From assembly GCA_017444615.1 (NCBI GenBank), contig JAFSWF010000052.1, positions 1-62,993 of the forward strand: 62,993 nt of DNA, written 5' to 3'. The DNA is from Paludibacteraceae bacterium (GTDB lineage: Bacteria; Bacteroidota; Bacteroidia; Bacteroidales; Paludibacteraceae). Position numbers and translations under genes: made by a program. The notes beneath the pieces are model-generated. The model saw nothing but the letters and a program-made list of their open reading frames with translations. It was not told where the DNA came from and ran no database searches. This document shows, one piece after another, positions 23,458 to 32,616 of the stretch (its first letter is position 1; the number at the start of each line of letters is the position of its first letter).

Positions 23458-25986
23458 ATGGATAATAACTATTATTATGCGGCAGGAAATGGTAATCCGT
23501 ATTACCAACAAGACCCTTTGCAGGAGAATGAAGAGGATGGCGGAATGAACTTCAACCCCTTAGAGTGGTTGTTGATCTTCTTGCATTATTGGTACCTGTT
23601 TGTGATAGCGATAGGCATTGCCATGGGTTTGGCTATGCTTAAGAATCGTCGGTGGATACCTTCGTATTATTCGCAGGGCTCTATTGTGATTAAAGAGAGT
23701 AACGCTTACGGCGCGTCCGGATCGTTTCTGATGCAAGGCTTCGGTGCAGACCCTGGCTATAAGAACGTGAATAACCAGATGATTATGTTAGGGTCGTACG
23801 ACTTGATGAGTAGGGTGGTGGATTCGATGCCTATCCTGAATGTTGAATATATTACTCAAGGCCGTTTTAAAACCCGTCAGTTATACCGCAATGCGCCGAT
23901 TGTGATCGAACCCAAGTCCGTTGACTATCGGGCATATGGCCCGCTTTTTATGATACAATTTGGGTCAGAAGGGGGCATGCATCTCTCTTCTACGGTCGAA
24001 TCGATGCCATTGGAGATGGATGTTAAATATGGTGAAGAGATTCGCTGTCCGTATTTTGATATCACCATCTGGCCGACAGAATTGATGACCAGTAGTGGGA
24101 AAATCTATTTCCGGTTCCGCACACACGAATCGCTGGTAGATGAGTTTATGGGCAGACTGCAGATATCGTTTATGAAAGAAGGTTCAACAGTATTGGCGCT
24201 GGGAATGGTAAGCGAGACGCCACAACGCGATTGTGAGTTCTTGGATAAATTAGCACAGATATATCTGCTGCAAAATTTGGAGCAGAAAAACGAGGTGGCA
24301 GAAAACTCCATTCGTTTCATTAATCAGCAGTTAGAGACCCTGCAAGCTTCGTTGCAAGTGAGCGAAGGAGCCATGACCGATTTTAGGCAAGAGAACCGCT
24401 TCATCGATGTGAGTACGTACGCGGGGCAATTAATGAGCCAATTGGCCACTTACGACCAAAAGCAAATGGAGATTCGTTTGCAAGAGACCTATTTTGATTA
24501 CCTGATCAATTATATTCACACCAATATCCAAAATGATGCGGTGATTGCTCCTTCTTCTATGGGCGTGACGGATGCAGGGCTAGTAGCTTTGGTGGCACAA
24601 CTTAATGAGTTGCGTTTGATGCGTGGCGAGTTGACAGAGAAGAATGTGTACTACGCCAAATACACCAAGGATATGGAGAATGTGAAGGAAGCTATCGAGG
24701 AGGTTGTTAAGTCAATGCGGGCGGCGATGGAGATAGAGAAAAAAGATCTCAACTTGCGTTACCAAGAAGCCATGCAGGCGATGAAAACCCTGCCGGAGAA
24801 AGAGTTACAGATGGTATCCATCGAGCGCAATTATCGTATTGACGATAATTACTATACTTTCTTCTTGCAAAAACGCGCGGAGGCTGAGATCCAAAAAGCG
24901 TCCAACACTCCCGATAACAGCATTATGGATAAGGCTCGTACCACGGCGGTCATGAATGCCAATGCAAAGAAGAAAACAACGACCACCTATCTGATTATAG
25001 GTTTCTTGATTCCGTTAGTGCTGATTGTGCTGAGTGAATTGCTTAATAATAAGATTCGTTCACCTAAAGAGGTGATGAAACTCAAATCTTTCCGTTTAAT
25101 AGGTACCTTACGTCACGCGCGCAGTCAAAACCCGACCTTGGTCAAGGCATCGCCTCGGTCTAGTTACACAGAAATGCTTCGAGCCATTCGTACACGCTTA
25201 GAGTTCATTATGCGTCGTAAGGATAAGATGGTGATTAGTATCACTTCTACCGAATCAGGCGATGGTAAGACCTTCCTGGCTACGAACCTGGCTGCCTTGT
25301 ATGCGATGGCTGGCAAGAAGACTTTGCTGATTGATTTGGATATGCGTAAACCGAATATTCATACCAAGTTAGGAATCGAGAATGGTAACGGATTATCGAA
25401 TTATCTGATAGGTGATTGCCCGTTAAGCGAGGTATTGATTAAAGATACGACGTTCGGCTTTGATTTCCTGCGTGCCGGTACGATTCCGCCTAACCCGGGA
25501 GAATTAGTGCACGTAGATAAGTTGAATGAACTGTTCCAACAATTTCGCGAGGAATATGACTTCGTCGTAATTGATACCTCTCCTATCGGTTTGGTTCCGG
25601 ATGCCTATGCCATCATTGAACAAAGCGATGTGTGCTTGTATGTTATTCGCTGCATGCAGACCAATAAATCCTTCTGCAAACAAACCTTGCAACAAATAGC
25701 CGAAGTGGTGGATAATCCAGAGAAGATACAATTGATTCTATCGGATATTCCGACCTCCGGTCGTCATTCATACGGCTCGGGTTACGGATACGGTTATGGT
25801 GGTTACGGCGGATACGGATATGGTCACTATGGCTATGGCGGTTATGGAGGATACGGATATGGAGAAGGCCGTAAGGGAAAGAATCATAGTTCGTTGTATG
25901 GCAAACTCTATGGACGGTTATTCAAAGAAGATGAGACGCGTCAATCGTACCAATATTATCACCACGACGAGGACGAAGAAAGTTGA
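23458..25986 (+). CDS. Wzc-like polysaccharide co-polymerase and tyrosine kinase
   Basis: An 842-residue inner-membrane protein. It has a Wzz-type N-terminal TM (YLFVIAIGIAMGLAML), a long periplasmic coiled-coil region (about 270-480), a second TM (TTYLIIGFLIPLVLIVLSELL) and a cytosolic BY-kinase domain. The kinase has Walker A SGDGKTFLATNLAALYA, Walker A' LLIDLDMRKP and Walker B FVVIDTSP. The tail (about residues 770-842) is built of Gly-Tyr repeats and more tyrosines, the expected autophosphorylation cluster, here unusually regular. It controls export and chain length with the OPX proteins. Confidence 0.95.
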   Translation: MDNNYYYAAGNGNPYYQQDPLQENEEDGGMNFNPLEWLLIFLHYWYLFVIAIGIAMGLAMLKNRRWIPSYYSQGSIVIKESNAYGASGSFLMQGFGADPGYKNVNNQMIMLGSYDLMSRVVDSMPILNVEYITQGRFKTRQLYRNAPIVIEPKSVDYRAYGPLFMIQFGSEGGMHLSSTVESMPLEMDVKYGEEIRCPYFDITIWPTELMTSSGKIYFRFRTHESLVDEFMGRLQISFMKEGSTVLALGMVSETPQRDCEFLDKLAQIYLLQNLEQKNEVAENSIRFINQQLETLQASLQVSEGAMTDFRQENRFIDVSTYAGQLMSQLATYDQKQMEIRLQETYFDYLINYIHTNIQNDAVIAPSSMGVTDAGLVALVAQLNELRLMRGELTEKNVYYAKYTKDMENVKEAIEEVVKSMRAAMEIEKKDLNLRYQEAMQAMKTLPEKELQMVSIERNYRIDDNYYTFFLQKRAEAEIQKASNTPDNSIMDKARTTAVMNANAKKKTTTTYLIIGFLIPLVLIVLSELLNNKIRSPKEVMKLKSFRLIGTLRHARSQNPTLVKASPRSSYTEMLRAIRTRLEFIMRRKDKMVISITSTESGDGKTFLATNLAALYAMAGKKTLLIDLDMRKPNIHTKLGIENGNGLSNYLIGDCPLSEVLIKDTTFGFDFLRAGTIPPNPGELVHVDKLNELFQQFREEYDFVVIDTSPIGLVPDAYAIIEQSDVCLYVIRCMQTNKSFCKQTLQQIAEVVDNPEKIQLILSDIPTSGRHSYGSGYGYGYGGYGGYGYGHYGYGGYGGYGYGEGRKGKNHSSLYGKLYGRLFKEDETRQSYQYYHHDEDEES

Positions 25987-25999
25987 AAGATGAAAGGAA

Positions 26000-27475
26000 A
26001 TGGCATTAGCTTTTGATAATAATAAATATATCCGCATTCAGTCGGAGAACATCCGTGAGCGGATTGCAAAGTTTGGCAACAAACTCTATTTGGAGTTAGG
26101 CGGCAAATTATTTGACGATATGCACGCCAGCCGTGTGCTACCTGGATTTATGCCGGATAGTAAGTTGCGTATGTTAACGCAGTTACGCGATTCATTGGAG
26201 ATCGTAATTGTCATCTCTGCCTTGGATATAGAGCGCAATAAGGTTCGGCAAGATTTAGGTATTACATACGATGAGGATGTGTTGCGGTTACGAGAGGAGT
26301 TCATGAACCGCAATTTTCTGGTGTCATCTGTGGTTGTGACGCATTATACAGGTCAGCGTTCGGCAGACGCTTATCGTCAGCGTTTGGAACGACAAGGCAT
26401 CAAAGTGTATTTCCACTATACGATAGAAGGTTATCCGCATAACGTGGAGTTGATTGCATCCGAAGATGGATTCGGTCGCAATGATTATGTAGAGACCACT
26501 CGTCCTTTGGTAGTGGTAACGGCACCCGGTCCTGGAAGCGGTAAGATGGCGGTTTGCTTGTCGCAATTATACAACGAGCAACGGCGAGGACGTGAAGCCG
26601 GATATGCTAAGTTTGAGACCTTCCCTGTTTGGAACCTGCCGCTGAAACATCCGCTCAATGTCGCGTACGAGGCGGCTACTGCCGATATACAGGACGTGAA
26701 CATGATTGACCCATTCCATTTGGAAGCCTATGGTAAAACGGCTGTCAATTATAACCGCGATATAGAGATATATCCCGTTTTAGATGCTTTGTTTACTTCT
26801 ATTTATGGAGAGAGCCCTTATAAGTCGCCGACAGACATGGGTGTGAACATGGTGGGATTCTGTATAAGCGATGATGAGGTTTGCCGCGAGGCAAGCAAGC
26901 AGGAGATTATTCGGCGCTATTTCCATGCCTTGTGTCAGATGGCAAACGGCGCATTGAATGAGCAAGAAATACAGAAATTAGCCTTACTCCAGAAGCAAGT
27001 AGGCATAAATACGGCTTATCGCAAGACCGTTGTAGCCGCCCGTGAACGTCGTGAGCAGGCGGGAGTAGGGCTTCCTTTCACACACGCAGCGGCGATGGAG
27101 TTAGCAGACGGGCGTATTATCACCGCGGAGGCTGGTCAATTATTAGGATCATCTGCTGCACTGTTGCTGAATGTGATGAAAGAGTTGGCGGGCATTGATC
27201 ATGAGGTAAAATTGATTCCGCAGAATATGATTGAACCTATTCAGCGAACGAAGATAGAGTACTTACATGGCAGAAACCCGCGTTTGCATACGGATGAAGT
27301 GTTAGTGGCACTATCTGTCTTGGCGCTTAATGATGAGAATTGCCGTCGCGCATTGGCTACCTTGCCGCAAATGAAAGGCTGTCAAATGCACTCTACGGTT
27401 ATGTTACGCGATGTTGATCTGCGAACCTTTTCGAAATTAGGCGTTGACCTGACCTCCGATCCTTCGAAGAAATAA
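26000..27475 (+). CDS. DUF1846 family protein
   Basis: A 491-residue cytosolic protein matching DUF1846 over its length: NIRERIAKFGNKLYLELGGKLFDDMHASRVLPGF at the start, VVVTAPGPGSGKMAVCLSQLYNE (P-loop-like) in the middle, GVGLPFTHAAAMELADGRIITA later. The biochemical role is not known. It is 13 nt behind the Wzc-like gene and the last gene of the cluster. It ends 3 nt from the stop of the convergent gene, with no terminator visible. Confidence 0.9.
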   Translation: MALAFDNNKYIRIQSENIRERIAKFGNKLYLELGGKLFDDMHASRVLPGFMPDSKLRMLTQLRDSLEIVIVISALDIERNKVRQDLGITYDEDVLRLREEFMNRNFLVSSVVVTHYTGQRSADAYRQRLERQGIKVYFHYTIEGYPHNVELIASEDGFGRNDYVETTRPLVVVTAPGPGSGKMAVCLSQLYNEQRRGREAGYAKFETFPVWNLPLKHPLNVAYEAATADIQDVNMIDPFHLEAYGKTAVNYNRDIEIYPVLDALFTSIYGESPYKSPTDMGVNMVGFCISDDEVCREASKQEIIRRYFHALCQMANGALNEQEIQKLALLQKQVGINTAYRKTVVAARERREQAGVGLPFTHAAAMELADGRIITAEAGQLLGSSAALLLNVMKELAGIDHEVKLIPQNMIEPIQRTKIEYLHGRNPRLHTDEVLVALSVLALNDENCRRALATLPQMKGCQMHSTVMLRDVDLRTFSKLGVDLTSDPSKK

Positions 27476-27478
27476 GGC

Positions 27479-29686
27479 TTATTGTTCCAAGAGCCACTTT
27501 ACTGCCTGTCGGTAGATTTTTTCAAACTCTAAAGTTGTTTCCAATGGGAAACCATAGATGAGCGTTGCATGTTGCCAACCAACGGCAGCTGGGCATCGCA
27601 TATCTTGATACGTAGCCATCACTTCTGTACTATCTCCGTAGGGCTTGAGTCCTTCGGGAGTACACGTGAAGAGTTGGTTCTCATTTGGTTCCAATAAGAT
27701 ATTATACACGCGATGTTTGGGCCCCGTTATGCGGCCGGAATGTGTGGCTTGACGTGCGTAATAACTCGTATGCAAAGTCGATTGAAGCCATTGAGCAGGG
27801 GTATTCACCCAATGGTCAGCACTAATGAGTAGTTTGCCACCAGCAACCACGTGCTGGGAGAGAATCTCTTGGTTGGCTGCGTTTAAAGGCGTTTTATTGC
27901 GCCCGCAGATATAATCGATTAAGTTGAAAGTTGATAGTTGAGAGTTGAAAGAGGATAGGAATGCGGGTGTGCAGGAGGCGTAACTGATATACATTCGCCG
28001 TAGAGCCAGTCCGTGTTGGACGGCGTAGTCATGCGTATTACCAATGGTTAGTTCGCCTGCGTGATCGCGATAACACGCTCCCCATCCGCAGTTATCGTCA
28101 TCGGTCCATAGACTCGCGCGCGAGTAGTTCCATTGTTGACCAATATATGCGCAGGAGAAGTTATTCTCGCAGGCATACGAACTGGGTACTATACCCGCGT
28201 TGATAGAATCTGCGAACCATTCCGGGCCATACACTTCGTTGAACCCATCGACCACCAAGGCAGTAGGCGCGTTGGTATCCGGACTGCGATAAGCGCTAAC
28301 GATAGGACTTGGGAAACTAAGACCACCGTCATTACCGGCCACTATGTAGCAGTTATATTGAATGTTTGGCTTAAGGTCGATGTGTGTGTGAGTGGTTTTA
28401 TCCACTTGCGTAATATTCCACTCCCCGTCATTCTCTTGAATATAGACGAGGTAATATGAAGGCGTCGCCGTCGGCTCGATGGAGTCTAACACCGGTTGCC
28501 AACGAATAGTACCATCTAAGTCGAAGGCTACTTGTTCGATAGGTAGGGGCTGCACAACTGCCGATTTGCCGTTGATGGAACGCAGGATTCCTTTGTAGAG
28601 TGACCGCATTGCTGTGAAGCGAAAAGCAGGGTCTAAACCATACCGCATATCCGCCATGTTCTTATGACTGAGCAGTTCAACGAGCACGGAAGGTACGACG
28701 GGAACACGCGACTCGCAGTAATTGGCTTCTTTGAGTTGACGACGTGTCCATTCGGGCGCTATATAGCGAAGGTCATTGGTGAGTTGTGTTTGGATGATGT
28801 CGCCTAAAAGGCGGTTTTCTTTCTCTCGGTTTCGGCCGTCCCTTAGGGTCGTTTGACCATCATCATCTTTAGCGGTGTAGATGCATAATGTGCCTATGAT
28901 GGTGGAATCATTCTCGCTGTCATTTCCGTCTGTATGGAGCGCTAAACATAATTCGAGTGGCACGTCGAGCGAATTCACCCACATGGCCCGACATTTCATA
29001 TCATCCTTGTATTGGTCACCTTCATATAAATCCCAAATGGCAGAGTCCACTTGTTGCGATTGTAACCAATAGCGGGCTCCTTCACACCACTGTGGCATAC
29101 CGGAAAGCCCCAATTCATCGTTCTCCAAACCTGCACGGGGCATATAGATGGTTGCTCCTGCGTTCTCAAGCATCTTGCGTAGAAGGCGAACATATTCTTG
29201 GCTATACAAGTCTTCCACTGTGGTCCAAAGCGTTGCACGCTGCCAAATCCACTCATTGCGAGCGGTATTGAAGTATAACCCATGACTTGGCCAAAGGGCG
29301 ATATTCTTATCCGTGAGGTCTTTTTGCTTTCCTGCTTTGAGGACGCCTTTGCCATAATCGGTGATGAGTTCTTCCAAACTCTGCCGACCGGATATGACGG
29401 TTATAGTACCCTTGTCATGTCCAAGCACCCACCGGCTGACGAGACGATTGAGTTCCTTAACGCGTTGAGGGGTCCAACTGATACCACCTAAAGTGGCATT
29501 AGTACGTACAATAACCTTATTGCCATTAACGCGAAGGGCTTTCACTTTGACGGGCGGTGACCATAATGGCGAGAAGCCGGTATAAGCGGTTAAGGAATCG
29601 CCCAAAGACTCCATGGTGACCGCGGCTTGGGCGGAGGGGAGAATGAGAAGGGCGCAGAGGAGTAGTATATAGCGTAATTTAGTCAT
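27479..29686 (-). CDS. secreted amidase/FnIII protein ('xanthan lyase'-type annotation)
   Basis: A 735-residue protein with signal peptide (residues 1-21). Residues 120-360 resemble N-acetylmuramoyl-L-alanine amidase (Amidase_3): ALWPSHGLYFN (first zinc His), LCLALHTDGND (later His), VLVELLSHKNMAD (catalytic-Glu region). A fibronectin III domain follows (about 380-480), then a C-terminal alpha/beta domain. It is likely to act on peptidoglycan in the periplasm. A 7-nt array (27922-27949) is translated as SFNSQLSTFN. It overlaps the upstream gene by 8 nt. Confidence 0.7.
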   Translation of the reverse strand: MTKLRYILLLCALLILPSAQAAVTMESLGDSLTAYTGFSPLWSPPVKVKALRVNGNKVIVRTNATLGGISWTPQRVKELNRLVSRWVLGHDKGTITVISGRQSLEELITDYGKGVLKAGKQKDLTDKNIALWPSHGLYFNTARNEWIWQRATLWTTVEDLYSQEYVRLLRKMLENAGATIYMPRAGLENDELGLSGMPQWCEGARYWLQSQQVDSAIWDLYEGDQYKDDMKCRAMWVNSLDVPLELCLALHTDGNDSENDSTIIGTLCIYTAKDDDGQTTLRDGRNREKENRLLGDIIQTQLTNDLRYIAPEWTRRQLKEANYCESRVPVVPSVLVELLSHKNMADMRYGLDPAFRFTAMRSLYKGILRSINGKSAVVQPLPIEQVAFDLDGTIRWQPVLDSIEPTATPSYYLVYIQENDGEWNITQVDKTTHTHIDLKPNIQYNCYIVAGNDGGLSFPSPIVSAYRSPDTNAPTALVVDGFNEVYGPEWFADSINAGIVPSSYACENNFSCAYIGQQWNYSRASLWTDDDNCGWGACYRDHAGELTIGNTHDYAVQHGLALRRMYISYASCTPAFLSSFNSQLSTFNLIDYICGRNKTPLNAANQEILSQHVVAGGKLLISADHWVNTPAQWLQSTLHTSYYARQATHSGRITGPKHRVYNILLEPNENQLFTCTPEGLKPYGDSTEVMATYQDMRCPAAVGWQHATLIYGFPLETTLEFEKIYRQAVKWLLEQ
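27922..27949. repeat. 7-nt tandem array, 4 units (AGTTGAA family), inside the amidase gene
   Basis: AGTTGAA, AGTTGAT, AGTTGAG, AGTTGAA, in frame. On the minus strand it reads as part of NSQLSTFN. Confidence 0.85.
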
Positions 29687-30587
29687 GTTTATGTTTGATT
29701 GAAATTTTTAGACCTCTATTGACGGGGCGGACGCGATAACCTGCTTGACGAAGTTGTTGCAGCAGACCTTTATCGCCGCCTAAATAGATGGCATTGAGGG
29801 TAATAAAGCAGGCTCCTTCGGAGAGATATGGTTTGAGACGTTTCACCCATTGTTGGTTACGTTGGCAATAGACCTGATAGTCCGAAAAGGAGATAGAAGT
29901 TGTGTTATCTGGGCCTTCAACTTGGTAAGCCATGTCGGATAAACGTCCCATAAGGTACATTTCGCGGAGGATTCGTTCTTGCTTGACCTCGTTCTCAGGG
30001 TATTCCATCACTTTGAGCAGTTCTTTACACTGCCAATGAAAGGGTTCACGGTCGAAAAGCATATACATCGTTTCACCGATATTATCCAAACCCAATACGG
30101 GTATGTTTCGTTCTACCGCCACCGATTCGAAGAAACTCTCCATGGAGCGTTGTTCATCATAGTGGAGCCATTGTTTCATCAGTTCCGTGCGGAACATCTC
30201 TGTAAGGTAGGAGGGTTTCATGCGGCATAGTTTATCGAGCCCCATGCCTAAATTGATACGGAGTGTATTATCGATAAATTCGTATTCCTGTTCGGTGTAG
30301 AAATTGCTAAGTTTGACGGAGTCGGGTAGGCTAGCCGCTTGACGAAGCGCTGCCAAGGCTTCATAGTCCTGCATGGCAAATTCCGTCAGCACTTTATTGC
30401 ATTTAGAGAAAGTAGCAAAGACATTGGGAATCGTATCCAAAAAGGTCATATCTACAAGGCGATTCGTCGCCAAGATATACGACTTTGCTTTGCTACTATT
30501 TCCGCTGATTTCGTATAAGAGCTCTGCTGATGTACAAAGTGACCATGTACAAAGGACAAAGGTTAGTATATATCGAATCTTTCTCAT
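29679..30587 (-). CDS. TraB/GumN-like protein with degenerate active-site motifs
   Basis: A 302-residue secreted protein (signal peptide 1-20). The fold pattern matches TraB/GumN: N-terminal LLYEISGNSSKAKSYILAT, long helices, and C-terminal GACFITLNAIYLGGDKGLLQQLRQAGYRVRPV. Active family members carry GTxH near the start and a GxxH-like motif near the end. Here these read LATNRL and NAIYL, so both conserved histidines are missing and metal-dependent catalysis is unlikely. It overlaps the TPR gene by 4 nt and the amidase gene by 8 nt, so it is translationally coupled to both. Confidence 0.75.
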   Translation of the reverse strand: MRKIRYILTFVLCTWSLCTSAELLYEISGNSSKAKSYILATNRLVDMTFLDTIPNVFATFSKCNKVLTEFAMQDYEALAALRQAASLPDSVKLSNFYTEQEYEFIDNTLRINLGMGLDKLCRMKPSYLTEMFRTELMKQWLHYDEQRSMESFFESVAVERNIPVLGLDNIGETMYMLFDREPFHWQCKELLKVMEYPENEVKQERILREMYLMGRLSDMAYQVEGPDNTTSISFSDYQVYCQRNQQWVKRLKPYLSEGACFITLNAIYLGGDKGLLQQLRQAGYRVRPVNRGLKISIKHKHD

Positions 30588-32608
30588 TTGAATCTGCTGA
30601 TTAAGTTATAGGCTTGATAGATACCTAACTCACCGGCTTTAGAGAGATCTGCCAACCCTTTCTCTTGTTCACCGGTGTAGATGTAAGTTAGACCACGGTT
30701 GAAATATGCCTCGGCAAAATCGGCGTCCAGTTCAATGGCTTGAGAATAGGCATCAATGGCTGCTTTCCAAGCGCGTTGGGCGCAGAATATATTGGCTTTG
30801 TTATAGTATGCAAAGTCGAAGTCCGGTTGGAGACGCAACACTTGATCATAATCGCGCAACATGATATCAAAGTCCATGGAGCCTGTCTGTTCTTGCTCGC
30901 CGGTGGCACGCTGGTATTCAATCAAGCGGTAGCGCCAGTTGGCTCTACAGAACGTGATGATCGTTGAGAGTTGAGTGTCGAGTGTTGAGAGTTGCAGGGC
31001 ACGCGTGCAATCATCAATGGCAGAAGTGTAGTCTTGGACGATGGCAAACTCAATGGCACGCGCAAAAAAGAGGATGGCGGATGGCGCTTCGTCGATATAA
31101 CGTGAGAGGCGGGTGATCTCCGAGAAATGGAAATCGACCATCTCTGCCGTAAGAGCAAACTCTTGGCTGGTGAACCGTAGCGTAGCCGGTAGAACTTCAC
31201 TTTTATTGAGCTGATCCACTAGTGGATGGTAATAGTTGGTACGCCTCAGACTTTGGTCTTGACTGTAGTAGGAAAGGACAATATTGGGTTCATTGATAAC
31301 ATCTTGGTATCTTTTTTGTACAGAACCGCGTGTCTTTGATTCGTATTTCTGATCCTCTTCTGGGATGTCTTGGTTATTCTGCGCGGTAGTGGAAGAGAAC
31401 TCCTTGCGGTGGTCTTTCTTCTGCGGTTGCGCGTCTGCGATGAGAATATCTGTATTGGGTTGAGAGGCTTGTTGAGCTTGTATCTCCTCCTTGCGTGCCT
31501 CTAAGTCGGCTGCCTGTTTGCGATATTTGTAAGCTGCTTTCTCATTACCCATTTTATCCATCGCTTGCGCTGCAAGGTAATAACTGGGCAGGAAATACGG
31601 ATAGCGGTTGATGAGTTGCTTCATATCCGCTTCTACCGCTTTCCATTGCTTAAGCTGAAGTTCGACTAATCCTCGCTGGTAGCGTAACTCTACGCGTTCG
31701 GGTGCCAATTCAATTGCCCTGTCGAAATCTTCGAGGGCGTGGTTGTAATCGCCTACCTCTTGGCGCATGAAACCACGGTTGTAATAGGTGTCCGCTTCAT
31801 TAGGCGCAAGGTGAACCGCTTGATCATAATCGGAGAGGGCTCCGCGGTAATTATGACGATGGTAGTGAATGACGCCTCGGTTGATGTAATCGCCGGCCCA
31901 TTTAGAGCCAAGATTGATGGCTTGAGTCAGTTGTACGTAGGCATCATCTTCGCGACTGAGCATTAAGTTTGTTACGCCTAAGGCGGACCAGACGGCAGGA
32001 TTGAACTTGTCGTATTCTGCGGCGTGTGTGAAGGCATCCAAGGCCGCAAGCGTATCCTCTTTGAGAATACAAACGCGTCCTTTCTCACTCCATACGGAGG
32101 CGGACTGCGGTTCGCGGCGTAATAGTTGTTCGATGTCTTCCAATGCGGAATCGTATTGTTTCATCTGTGCACGGGTGTCGGCACGAAGGAGCATATACGT
32201 GCGGTTTTCAGGCGAGAAATGTAGCGCTTCTGTATAATCTGCTTCGGCTTTCTCCAGTTGGTTCAGTTGGAGGTAAATATATCCGCGTGCGTAGTACATA
32301 CCGGGCGAGAAGGGATTGCGTTCGATGGCGGAGTTGCAATCTCGCAAAGCGCCTTGGTAGTCCTCCAATTGAATCTTGGCAATGGCTCTGTAGAAATATG
32401 GTTCACTCAAGTAAGGCTTGAGATGGATAACTTGATTAAAGTATTGGATGGAGAGCACGTAATCCTCAAAATACAAGGCATTTCGTCCGATGGCAGTTAT
32501 GCGGTCGGTGTTCAATTGAGCGTAGCAAATTGAAAATTGAAAATTGAGAATTGAAAGGACGATGAGTCCTAACAATCTCAATCTTATATGTGTTCTTTCA
32601 CCTTTCAC
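30584..32608 (-). CDS. periplasmic TPR-repeat protein
   Basis: A 674-residue protein starting with GTG at 32608, inside a 7-nt array. A signal peptide ends near CYAQLN. There are about ten TPR units (for example YLSEPYFYRAIAKIQLEDYQGALRDCNSAIE and EADTYYNRGFMRQEVGDYNHALEDFDRAIE), then a lysine/glutamine-rich linker (about 370-430) and two or three more TPRs at the end. It is probably a scaffold for the coupled PBP1A, TraB-like and amidase proteins. Arrays at 32527-32554 (signal peptide) and 30963-30990 are translated in frame. Confidence 0.85.
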   Translation of the reverse strand: MKGERTHIRLRLLGLIVLSILNFQFSICYAQLNTDRITAIGRNALYFEDYVLSIQYFNQVIHLKPYLSEPYFYRAIAKIQLEDYQGALRDCNSAIERNPFSPGMYYARGYIYLQLNQLEKAEADYTEALHFSPENRTYMLLRADTRAQMKQYDSALEDIEQLLRREPQSASVWSEKGRVCILKEDTLAALDAFTHAAEYDKFNPAVWSALGVTNLMLSREDDAYVQLTQAINLGSKWAGDYINRGVIHYHRHNYRGALSDYDQAVHLAPNEADTYYNRGFMRQEVGDYNHALEDFDRAIELAPERVELRYQRGLVELQLKQWKAVEADMKQLINRYPYFLPSYYLAAQAMDKMGNEKAAYKYRKQAADLEARKEEIQAQQASQPNTDILIADAQPQKKDHRKEFSSTTAQNNQDIPEEDQKYESKTRGSVQKRYQDVINEPNIVLSYYSQDQSLRRTNYYHPLVDQLNKSEVLPATLRFTSQEFALTAEMVDFHFSEITRLSRYIDEAPSAILFFARAIEFAIVQDYTSAIDDCTRALQLSTLDTQLSTIITFCRANWRYRLIEYQRATGEQEQTGSMDFDIMLRDYDQVLRLQPDFDFAYYNKANIFCAQRAWKAAIDAYSQAIELDADFAEAYFNRGLTYIYTGEQEKGLADLSKAGELGIYQAYNLISRFK
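30963..30990. repeat. 7-nt tandem array, 4 units (GTTGAGA family), inside the TPR gene
   Basis: GTTGAGA, GTTGAGT, GTCGAGT, GTTGAGA, translated as LSTLDTQLST between two TPR helices. Confidence 0.85.
32527..32554. repeat. 7-nt tandem array, 4 units (AAATTGA), in the TPR signal peptide
   Basis: AAATTGA three times and GAATTGA. On the minus strand it encodes ILNFQFSIC of the signal peptide. Confidence 0.85.
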
Positions 32609-32616
32609 CTTTCACT
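32596..32616. repeat. 7-nt tandem array, 3 units (TTTCACC), at the TPR gene start
   Basis: TTTCACC twice and TTTCACT. The GTG start codon of the TPR gene (32608) lies inside, and the array reaches the PBP1A stop. Confidence 0.8.
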
